Shown here: positions 32,187 through 41,798 of the stretch, piece after piece
Layout of the letters: the number at the start of each line of letters is the position of its first letter
How positions within the stretch are numbered: position 1 is the stretch's first letter
DNA from: Cytauxzoon felis
Taxonomy: Eukaryota; Apicomplexa; Aconoidasida; Piroplasmida; Theileriidae
Assembly (NCBI GenBank): GCA_020283715.1
Contig: JAIQCW010000156.1
Span: 1-64,000 of the forward strand
DNA length: 64,000 nt
Direction of reading: 5' to 3'
Notes under the pieces: model-generated
What the model was told of the DNA's origin: nothing
The model's input: the letters and a program-made list of their open reading frames with translations, nothing else
The model's database searches: none
Position numbers and translations under genes: made by a program

Positions 32187-35100
32187 TTAAACATTTATAA
32201 ACTTTTCATGAAATGATTTATATACTTCGATCTCTTCAGATTCCATATGTACAAGTTCATAAACATGTATTATACTCGATATTATCACCCTCATATACAT
32301 ACCAACCAAACTCGTCCTCATTGTACCACTGACCAATTTATAATTCTTCTTATTCATCATCTCCACTATTATATTCTGAACCGATGATAACATACTAGTC
32401 TTCGAATAATGAAACTATAATATCATCAATCATAAACTGATAAACAAGAAGGTTACAACTCCAACTGATATCTACACTCTACTCCAACTTGTCTTCCACT
32501 AGGCGGTCCACCTGAAGTCCAATCCGCCTCTCTTTTCCACTAGGCGTGGTGCCTCTTCTATTTACTTCCCCCTCCGCTTCACGTAGATCAGCTGCGGGTT
32601 CCACTTGAGGTCGTCTTGCAGACAGCTCCTCTATTTACTTCCCCCTTCGCTTCCCAGAGATCAGCTACGGGTATTCCACTCGAGGTTACATCCAACACAT
32701 CCTTAGCACCATCTTCCATCATTCCCATGATGGATGATCCATCACTAACTTCATCACTACCTTCACATCCGCCACGATCTCTGGGAGTGGCTCTACCCTT
32801 CAGGGATAGGTAATTAGAAGAGCTCCATGCAGTGGGAAAGACAAAGTGGAGTGGAATGTAACCTCAGGTGGAACGGTGAGTGGAAGAGAGTTGGATTGGG
32901 CCTCGAGTGGAACGTTGTTGTGATTAATATGTATATTATGTTTGATATTCATTTCACATGTATAACTTACTTTATCTAGTGTAGTTGTGAAATTATAGAT
33001 ATTGCATTGTTGATCATAACCATTATAGATGATATTATTGAATCTATATATGAGATGATTTATATGATATGTAGCTTTAGGATTGATTACAGATGTTATT
33101 AATTTGGTTTTGAGTTTATTAATGGCTTTTGATAGTTTATATATATTATGTTTATTATCTATAATGTTATGATCTTTAGAGATGATTTTTATTGAAATGA
33201 TATTAAGATTGGTTGTTAATATAAATAATCTGAAATTATTTGTATTATTAATTGTAATTGTATCGCCAATACATAATATAACACCTGTAACATCACATAA
33301 TTGTCCTAAATATAATAATTGATTATTATTTATAATATTTGGATAATCTTTAAGCATTTCATAAAATACAAATTCTACACTTTGAATAGATTTATTTATA
33401 TCATCCATAATTTTATTATTATTATCATTAGATATAATATCTTTATTATTAGGTGATAATGTGGTTAAATTACAAAATAAATCATTACCAACACCACTAT
33501 TAGTATATCTTGTAGGACTTGTACCAGTTTCTATATATACTATACGTTTACCAATTGTAATAATATTATTTGTTATATTAATTTTTGTACATTTATTATT
33601 ATTATTATTATTACCAAATATACCACCAATTATAGATTTATTTGATTTATTATTAGTAGTAGTATCATTTAAATTTCTAGTATTTAATGATAATGGTAAT
33701 TTATATAATAAAAATATATTTATAAATTCATTATCTAATGGTAATAATTCATAAATCTCTAAATGTTTATTATCATTTATTAATTCAACTTTACTAAATG
33801 TATTTGTAAATATATTAAAATTATAAAAACGTGACATCTCTTCTTTATATAATGATTTTATATATACATTTGTCAATGATATACGACTTAATGGTTTTAT
33901 TTTATTCATAAAATCTATATCGACCTAAATAAATAAAATTTTTTTATAATAATAAAAATACATTTCTAAAATTTATTATAGAACTTGATTTCATAATATC
34001 ACGATCATAATTTTTAAATTTTAATAATACTATACTATCAATTACAATTAATGTATATATAATCGTTATATTCTCAATAATACCTATAAGAATAACAATA
34101 ATTATTTATAATTTAATTACCCAATAAATTTTCATTCGGATCATTAAATAATATATCATATTCAGATTCTGATATTATAATCGTCTTCATCATATGAGAT
34201 TCCAAACACATATATATAACCTTATACGATGGTGGCAGTTTCCGCAGTACTACTACATCTAATTTCACAACACGACCATCGCCACGAAGATCTATACATA
34301 GATATAATATTATCATTAATAGGTATTATAATCCACATTAACTCTAAGATCATAGAGTTTCATTAATGGAATTCATCCTGCCTTCAGCTCTCCACCCGAG
34401 GCCGATCTTTTCCATTGCATGGAGCTCTCCACTTGAGGTTATTCCTGCCGTCAGCTTCTCTATTTACTTCCCCCTTCGCTTCCCTGAGATCAGCTACGGG
34501 TAGTCCACTTGAGGTCCAATGACTATACACTTCAACCTCAGCCACGATCTCTGGGAGTGGCTATACTCTTTAGAGATAGGTAATTGGGAGAGCTGTCTGC
34601 AAGACGACCTCGTGTGGATAGCCACCACGGCGAGTGGAAGACCTCAGATGGAATGAATTCTTTATTAGACAATAGATTGTAAGCAACGTTTGGTGATGTA
34701 AATATACCTTTAATATTGACATTGAGATGTTTGGGTTGTAGTCCAATTTTAATACGGTTGGAATTGCTGATGGTATTATAATTGAGATTGATATTGATGT
34801 TGTCATCTTTTTTTGATATGAAGATTCCATGTAGCCGTATTCTTGTTCCATTTTTTATTTTTTTTGATGTTATAAGATTTCTTACATATTTATCACATAT
34901 TGTGGCGGTATATAAATCATAACCATCAGTTATATATAATTTATCCATATCTTCATCTATATCCTCTACACGTACAACTAGTGGTATATCAGGTGTTATA
35001 TCACCTTGATATATTCTATTAATAGCTGATTTCTTCTTTTGTATAATTTCACGTCTATATGACTTTGATAATAATTTCAGTAACATCAACGGGTCTGGTA

Positions 35101-36596
35101 ATGGGACAGTATTCAACACATGTTTAAAATCGGAACCATCTTTCATTAATTTATATATCTATATGAAATTAAGTTTTATTATATAAATAATCATTATATG
35201 ATATATAAATTACCTTTTTTCTATAATTTCTACATAATATTAATGTATAGAGTTTATATTTATTCTCTACCCATTCTTGATTATATTTACAGCTAAAATT
35301 TATAATAATCTCTTGTAAAAATTGGGTTAAAACATACTCAAATTTAGATAAAATTTGTTGAAAGCAATTACTAATTTCGTTTAACCCACCAATTGTAACA
35401 TGATCATTGGGTTTGGAAAATCTTATATAATTGAATTCTGTAACGTTGGAATAATGTACAGTTAATGGATTATTGATAGAATCCCATAACAAAGTCGAAT
35501 CAAATAATGATTTAGCCTTTTTACTAGCTTTTTTACAATTATTACTCCAAAATTGAAGATAAGATGTCATTTTAGACATGTCTAGCTTTTTTATACGCGA
35601 TTTTTTATCTGATGTTTTATTTATACCATTAGGAGTATTTGAAGATCTTACAGACTTTTCTGAGTTAAATGATTTATTATATGATAAATTTGTAGATTTT
35701 GTAAAACTCCCAGACGTAGAGGATGTTTTATATACTGGTTCCTTAAAATCTGAATCATCCAAACCGAGGAAATTCTTAACTTCATTTAATCGTTGATGAT
35801 CATATAATGTACAATCCTTCCCTGATGCTAATTTAAAACCAACTGAATTACTTGATGAAAATGTGCCAAAACCGCCCATATTTGTTTGATTTTCTTGTTT
35901 AACTTTTGATGAATCAGCATTTGAATTCAATTTGTTTGAGGTATCTGGCAGAACTTTCTCTTTTAAAGTTGATGGTTCAATCTTTACATTATGAGATTTC
36001 CCATTATCCAAATTTGAATCATTACTATTAGATATCGTAGACTCCATTTGTTCAGCAGAAGGACTTAAGTTAGATTTTTTATCATTCTGAATCGAGTTGG
36101 AATGCTTATCATCTGATGATATATCAACACTAACATCTAAAGGTAAATTATTATCATTCGATCCATTTGGAGAAGATTTAGACATGTTTAAAGAACTTGC
36201 AGATGAAAAGTTAATACCCATAGAAGGCGTACAGAAATTACCAGAAGAAAATTTTCCAGTGGAGAATCCATCTGCTAAACTAGAAATTCCAAGATTACCA
36301 GAAGAGAAGCTAGTACCCTGTGAAGTAATGGCCCTCTTTCCCTCGTTCCATTTTTCATCATCATCGGTAAATAACCAATGGTTCATAAGTTTATTAAATG
36401 TTGGCGATATATTAAGAACAGAAAATGAAGAGTCATTCTTATGTTTCTTATGTATAGAATTTGGAGAATCCGAATCATTGTTTGAAGTAGGTGCGGTAAA
36501 TCCACACCTCTTCGATTCATCTTCGTTAACAGACGCTTTTAAGAATCCCGTTCTTTTGGGAGTTTTATCATCATTCTCTCCTAATGCGATATTCAT
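32187..36596 (-). CDS. BRCA2: BRCA2 recombination mediator
   Basis: Six exons (36596-35214, 35158-34708, 34291-34121, 34083-33962, 33924-32971, 32414-32187) sum to 1,102 residues. The N-terminal 350 residues are Ser/Asn-rich and unstructured, with one convincing BRC repeat near residue 245 (VGFKLASGKDCTLYDHQRL, matching GFxxASGK and binding Rad51). The DNA-binding region follows: a helical domain (WVENKYKLYTLILCRNYRKK, REIIQKKKSAINRIYQGD), OB1 (VRVEDIDEDMDKLYITDGYD), the OB1-OB2 join (GRVVKLDVVVLRKLP), OB2 (LSRISLTNVYIKSLY) and OB3 (LGQLCDVTGVILCIGD). Family knowledge: loads Rad51 on single-stranded DNA for homologous recombination. Introns 34292-34707 (416 bp) and 32415-32970 (556 bp) hold interspersed elements; the rest are 37-55 bp. 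Confidence 0.9.
32490..32925 (-). repeat. Interspersed mosaic element, copy 9 (BRCA2 intron, duplicated E module)
   Basis: The largest copy. On the plus strand: cap, cap ccactaggcgtggtgcctct, E complement (about 32556-32603), ccacttgaggt, cap gtcttgcagacagctcctct, a second E complement (about 32631-32680), a unique spacer of about 100 bp, F complement (about 32769-32815, ccacgatctctgggagtggc), then a degenerate cap and acctcaggtggaa. Sense to BRCA2. Confidence 0.92.
34375..34660 (-). repeat. Interspersed mosaic element, copy 10 (BRCA2 intron)
   Basis: Plus-strand order: cap cctgccttcagctctcc, degenerate caps, cap cctgccgtcagcttctct, E complement (about 34460-34505), ccacttgaggt, spacer, F complement (about 34542-34588), caps agctgtctgcaagacg and ccaccacggcgagtggaag, acctcagatgga. 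Sense to BRCA2; the gene's preceding exon frame stays open into it, but the GTATATT donor at 34707 gives the conserved junction. Confidence 0.92.
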
Positions 36597-36999
36597 GGAG
36601 TGCCTATGAGGAGGGGTAAATATAAAAAGTGAGGTTGGACAATAGTAGTCTTTGGAGTGATGTGTAAGGACAATATATCCTCACATTAATATAATAGAAT
36701 ATTTGTAATATATACTAAATTTAATTGATGCTTATTTTTTTTAGAATATTCATTCTATTGTTCATAGTATGTTCGTTATTCTTTCCATTGTAATACCTCC
36801 GCACATCAACTCGACTACCATATACTTGTCTATAGTATTTACCCGAGTATGATCTTCCTGTTATAGTATTGTTTCTCATATAGAATACATGTTATTAGTG
36901 GTTAACTAATATCTGTTCTCTGGGATTATAACGGTAGATACTTAAAAGAACTGACAAAAGAACCTTGCAGAGAGCATTGGACACCATGGAATACCTGAC
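36597..36999. other. Intergenic stretch, nothing recognised
   Basis: About 400 bases between the BRCA2 start and the stop of the Hakai-like gene (both minus strand). It should hold the BRCA2 promoter. No repeat copy or coding region seen. Confidence 0.5.
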
Positions 37000-37655
37000 C
37001 TAATGTGTATTTATGTACAAATATTGTGCAATGAGTTTATCTAGTTCGTCTAAACTTGTCATGTCATCATTTTCCGCTACGTTCTTGTCAAGTTTTAAAT
37101 TGTCGAATTTATTTACATTTTTTGAAGCCTGACTGCCATCGACCACAGTATGCGTGATATCATATGTGTAATCAATACCACCGAATTCTTTGTAGAAGTC
37201 TTCCATAGAATCGACTTTAAGCGAATGGTCCCGGGAAACATGTAGTTTTAAACTCGGGAAGTTCATAAAACCTTTGTTACAATTTGATACTGTACATAAC
37301 AACACATTATCATTGGGATGCAACTCTTCAACTGATGATAGTGAGGCTTGACATCTATAAATATACAGTTCATTGGAAAGAAATGTAGTAATTATAAAAA
37401 AGGATATTCATCCATGTAGTTAGAAATTGATAAACATACACTGTACATTCTTTTGATTTACCAGAATTATTTAAACATATGGAGCAAATGATATGATAAC
37501 AGGGTAGCTATAATAAGTGAATCATTATGTAATTGCAGAGAAAAAAAACTTACGTTGCGATATTTTGTTAAAAATGGCTGTCCACATTGACACAAAATAT
37601 TAAATGATGAGTTATGACTTTTTACCGTACATTGTTCTTTTTGAAGTTTAAACAT
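37000..37655 (-). CDS. Hakai-like RING/HYB E3 ubiquitin ligase
   Basis: Three exons (37655-37554, 37507-37440, 37354-37000) give 174 residues. The zinc-binding layout follows CBLL1/Hakai: CQCGQPF, NLPCYHIICSICLNN (C-x-H-x-x-C-x-x-C), KECTVCQA, then the HYB-type part VLLCTVSNCNKGF and SLKLHVSRDH. The remaining 75 residues are acidic. Family knowledge: Hakai is a phosphotyrosine-dependent E3 ligase in animals and an accessory subunit of the m6A mRNA methyltransferase complex in plants and animals; a role in mRNA methylation here is inference. Introns are 46 and 85 bp. Confidence 0.78.
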
Positions 37656-37821
37656 TTTTCATTCATGAAATATAACGATTTGTTTGACTATAGTATACTC
37701 CCCACCCATATATGTCTATAAAAATATATGAATTATATTTGCGCAGCTTGTAAAATTTACATTAAAAAATAACTATTGTTTATATTCTGTAAAATTTTTT
37801 ATAAGAAGGTTGTTATAGAAG

Positions 37822-38746
37822 ATGAATTATGATTATGTAAAGGTCTATATGGACCAGCAAGGTGGCTGGGATTTCTCAAACTCTGCAAGAAACGATCGTA
37901 TAAAAGATAATATTAAAGGTAATTCATAGTACTTTAATGATATAATTATTGTTATTTTAATATTGTGACATTTAAAATAATAATACAGGATTCAAGGTTA
38001 TGAAGACCGGTACTACGATATGCGGAATTGTAGCGAAGGATGGTGTAATATTGGCCGCAGATACACGTGCTACAGCAGGAAGTATCGTAGCAGACAAATT
38101 TTGTTCAAAGTTACATAAAATATCAGATTTAATTTACTGTGCAGGTGCTGGTGTTTCAGCAGATTTGGATCATACAACACAATGGCTCGCTAATAATATA
38201 GAATTACACAGATTAAATACGAAAAGAGCTCCAAAAGTACAAATGTGTGTATCTATACTAGTACATGAACTATATAAATATCAAGGGTATAAACAATGCG
38301 CTATTATTATCGGTGGATATGATATTACTGGACCATCACTCTTTACAATTTCTCCTTATGGATCATCAGACTCTCAACCATTTTGTACAATGGGATCTGG
38401 ATCTCTGAACGCTATGAGTGTACTCGAAGAAGGTTAGTTTACACAAAATCCCCTATATATTACACATCTAGGCTATAGAGATGGGATGACTATAGAAGAA
38501 GCAAAAGAATTGGCAATCAAAGCAATCAGTGCAGGTATCAAAAACGATTTATTCTCTGGTGGTAATGTCGATATGTGTATAATCACAGAATCTGGTGCCG
38601 AGCATGTTCGTCCTGTAGTAAAAGTAGGTGTAAGGACTCATGCTTCTAGCACAGCGTCAATACCATTGGGATCAACATCAATATTGACCGAAGAACGTTT
38701 AGATTTAAAAAAACACTTAATTATTAATAACATCGATTTAGATTAA
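37822..38746 (+). CDS. 20S proteasome subunit beta 2
   Basis: Three exons (37822-37918, 37989-38432, 38472-38746), 271 residues. A 42-residue propeptide ends in MKTG, followed by the catalytic Thr1 of the mature chain ([20 protein letters not shown]). Asp17 and Lys33 equivalents are present (ADTRAT, ADKFCSK). [20 protein letters not shown] and the long C-terminal arm identify beta2 (PSMB7/Pup1, trypsin-like) rather than beta1 or beta5. Introns are 70 and 39 bp. Family knowledge: active site in the inner ring of the 20S core. Confidence 0.95.
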
Positions 38747-38818
38747 TTTTTTAAAGATATTCAATTAAAATATATGTAAATTTATATCCAGATGTCGTAT
38801 TATCTCATAGTTTGATTC

Positions 38819-39654
38819 ATGGAAATACTTACTCGGCTTGACGGCCGATTATATAATTCACTACGACCACAGAAATTACATTTAAATCCGTTAAAAACTC
38901 CTTCGTGTAAAATTACTGTAGGAAATTTAAAAAATGATAAAAAATTCACCGCGATTGGTAACAGGACATCTGTTTTAGCCACAATATTGACAAGTACAGA
39001 TAATAAAGGAAAAAATAATGTAATGTGTCAATATAAACCTTATTTTGAAGTTTTCATACGTCCTTCTATTGGTATTTTAGGTATTTTATATATTTTTCAA
39101 TAATATTAGGTATGATCAAATCCTCAATTAGAAGTATGGAAGCCATTATAGTTAAAGTTGTTCAGAGCTTGGTTAAATCAGAAAAATTGGGAAAAATTAC
39201 ACTATCAATTAGAATACAAATTATAGAAGATGCGGGTAGTTTATTATCCGTATGTCTAAATGCTATCATAACTTGTCTATATTTGTCTGGTATTGAAATA
39301 AATAACATTCCATATGCTGTAACATTCGGAGTTATACAAAAGAACAATACAGAATTAGTTATACTTGATCCTACTAATGATGAAATAAAGTTGTATTGTA
39401 CAACATCTGTAACGTTATTATGTGATCCAATAACAGGTAAAGTTTACACTACCATAATATTGACTATAAATTTAGGTACCATTTCTCTAACTACAATTGA
39501 TTCTGGGTCTGGTGGATACTCATCCTCCACATTGCAAACAATGATTAATATTGCCAATAAGGTATCGCCATTTTGTCTAGATGAATTGAACAAATATAAA
39601 GACCAATTATTGAATCCTTCAAAAGTCACATTTGAAACTAATAATTATGATTAA
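38819..39654 (+). CDS. RNase PH-type exosome subunit (RRP41/RRP46/MTR3 class)
   Basis: Two exons (38819-39071, 39110-39654) give 265 residues. MEILTRLDGRLYNSLRPQ carries the R-x-DGR...RP N-terminus of RNase PH-like subunits; TAIGNRTSVLATI corresponds to the G-x-T-x-V strand, and ITLSIRIQIIEDAGSLLSVC plus CLNAIITCL to the conserved I-x-V-x-x-D-G core helix. Catalytic residues of bacterial RNase PH do not look preserved, as in eukaryotic exosome rings. Which of RRP41, RRP46 or MTR3 it is I cannot decide. A second RNase PH-like gene, RRP42, lies at 59461. Confidence 0.75.
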
Positions 39655-40174
39655 TAATTTTTAATATCGCAATTACTTTGGGTTAATATTTCATATATAT
39701 TATTTACATATTTATATACTCATAAATTATTGGAGTATTATATGATTATATGTGATTTATCAGTTACATTGTATAAAACTTGTTAGTTTTTGAAAGGTTT
39801 AACAAATTACAAATTGCTTTGTATCGTACTTTAAAATAAGTTTCAACTTATTGTATTTTCCACCATCAATGACTCAACTAACATAACATAGTAAAATACT
39901 GTATTAGATATATTATTAAATATTATTGTTGACTAATTAGTATGTAAATGAAATTGCATAGTTATTTAAAACACATGTGATTCTAAACCGTTAATAATGC
40001 AATAGATATAATGAACACTGATGATTATGATGACAAATAGTTCATAATTAAATGCATATTCTGAGTCGAAATTTATTGCTATTTGAGGTCGTGATTAGCA
40101 TGTATACAGTGTTCAGTATTATTAATTTAAGTATATTTATAATAAATAAAGTTTTATTATAGTTGTTAAGCAGA
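39655..40174. other. Intergenic stretch
   Basis: About 520 very AT-rich bases upstream of the surface-protein gene. No coding region or repeat copy seen. Confidence 0.5.
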
Positions 40175-41233
40175 ATGTTAAGTGGTACTATTATATTGAT
40201 TTTGTTTGGATTAACATTTAATTTTGTGAAATGTCAAGATGTTGCAGTTGAAGCCGGTGCTGCAGCGGCAATTGTAGTTTTAAGAGCCCAAATTGAGGCG
40301 AATTATGCCGATTTACAAGCTGCTAGACAGGCTATCATAGATGAAGCTCAAAATAGTGCAAGAGATGCTGCTGCACAGGCTGCTAGGGATAGAGGTGATG
40401 AAGAAGATGCAGCTAATGGTGTTGGAGAAGCCGCTGCTGTGGCTGCAGATTTGGCCGCAAGAAGAGCTATTCTTAACGCTATTGAATCTGCCGGTAATAA
40501 TGTCGATGTGGAAGAAGCTGTCAATGCGGCTATTGTTGCGGCTGAGGATATAGCTGCCGGTGATCCGGAAATGGCTGCTGAACAACCCGCTCAACAACCT
40601 GCTGAACAACAAGGCCAGGGTCAAGCTCAAGGACAAGTACAAAACCAAGGACAAGGTCAGGCACAACCTGTCGCACAACAAGCCCAGCCTCAGCCTGCTG
40701 TACAACAGGGACAAGCTCAAGGACAGGCCCAACCCGCTGCACAACAAGGCCAAGAACAAGGTAGACAACCGAATGTACAGGAACGCCAAAATGTTAGAGA
40801 TAGGCATACAATAAGGGTTGGTTGTAATTTTTCAGGCAGAGGTGATTTTTCAATTCCACCATTTGCAGGAGATGCTAATAATAGAATGTGTAGTGTAGAA
40901 TTAAAGAATGATCCAGATATATTTTTATATGTATGTGATGGTGTTTCTGATCCACCACATTGTCCGGAAGATGTGATTGATGCTACAGACGGAGTGGTTA
41001 AATTGAGCAATTATTTCACAGCAGCTGTTGTAAATGATCAAACGGAATCATATGGTCCACCAGGTCCTGTATTTGTTGGAATTACCGGTAAACCCGAGAA
41101 GAAACTAAATGGTAAATGTACATGTACTAGGAATAATATCATGTATGAAATGACAATTACATCATCTGCACATTCGATTAGGGTTATAGGAGTATTGTTG
41201 GTTACAATATTCTATACTATCTATAATGTATGA
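40175..41233 (+). CDS. Predicted GPI-anchored surface protein, Ala/Gln-rich with Cys domain
   Basis: 352 residues, intronless. Signal peptide MLSGTIILILFGLTFNFVKC; residues 25-145 are Ala/Asp/Glu-rich and strongly helical (possible coiled coil); residues 146-205 are an AQ/GQ-rich tract of short repeats (QGQAQ, PAAQQ). Residues 210-325 contain six or more Cys spaced as paired disulfides (GCNFSG, MCSVEL, YVCDG, HCPEDV, KCTCTR), reminiscent of the apicomplexan s48/45 (6-Cys) fold. The C-terminus SAHSIRVIGVLLVTIFYTIY is a small-residue then hydrophobic tail typical of GPI addition. Codons are GC-richer than neighbours. Likely a parasite surface antigen; the specific family is uncertain. Confidence 0.7.
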   Translation: MLSGTIILILFGLTFNFVKCQDVAVEAGAAAAIVVLRAQIEANYADLQAARQAIIDEAQNSARDAAAQAARDRGDEEDAANGVGEAAAVAADLAARRAILNAIESAGNNVDVEEAVNAAIVAAEDIAAGDPEMAAEQPAQQPAEQQGQGQAQGQVQNQGQGQAQPVAQQAQPQPAVQQGQAQGQAQPAAQQGQEQGRQPNVQERQNVRDRHTIRVGCNFSGRGDFSIPPFAGDANNRMCSVELKNDPDIFLYVCDGVSDPPHCPEDVIDATDGVVKLSNYFTAAVVNDQTESYGPPGPVFVGITGKPEKKLNGKCTCTRNNIMYEMTITSSAHSIRVIGVLLVTIFYTIYNV

Positions 41234-41798
41234 AAATAATTTGATTTTTGATCAATTTAATATATTTATGTAATTTTATATTTAAATTTAAAAAGATTGA
41301 AAGATACTTGAATTATTAATAATGTAAAGGTTAGAATATAACGGGAATAATATCAATTATAAGTATAATAAGTACAGGTTAATTAGTTGAAATAATATAT
41401 GTTTGATTCATCTATAATTAAATATAATAATAAATTGTACTAGAAATTTTTAATTTATTTAATTATAAATTGTTAAGTAGGGGTTTCAATCATACACATA
41501 ACAATTATATAATGACTTATTCTTCATTATTTTTTATTAGATAAATTTAAATATTATTTGTTTGTATATTAAATATTTGTAATTTATAGCCGAGTATAAT
41601 TGATTTATATTTGTAGATTGTTAAATTCAATTAATAATTCTAATATATGAATATAACATTGTTAATTTATATGATTGTTAATATAAATCTTCAAGATTAT
41701 CAATTATGATATTCATTTTAATTAATAATTTGTATAATTATATATTTAATACTTAATTATATTAAATATGAAGATATTCTATTGGTCAATTTAATACA
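41234..41798. other. Intergenic stretch
   Basis: About 565 bases, extremely AT-rich, between the surface-protein gene and the cyclin gene (both plus). Nothing else recognised. Confidence 0.5.

Noticed and set aside
32800..32970. Extension of the BRCA2 exon into the element (C-terminal VPLEAQSNSLP reading)
   Set aside because: A consensus gtaagt donor after GAT AAA and an in-phase downstream exon (32414-32187) make it intron sequence.
33461..33754. Plus-strand hydrophobic frame opposite BRCA2
   Set aside because: Antisense of an Asn/Ile-rich exon; BRCA2 exon has family support.
34538..34707. Translation of the element at the end of BRCA2 exon 2
   Set aside because: A donor at 34707 joins in phase to the conserved segment DLRGDGRVVKLDVVV; read-through would lose OB domains.
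40313..40807. Minus-strand 164-residue Leu/Ser-rich frame opposite the surface-protein gene
   Set aside because: A shadow of the Ala/Gln/Gly-rich coding strand composition.
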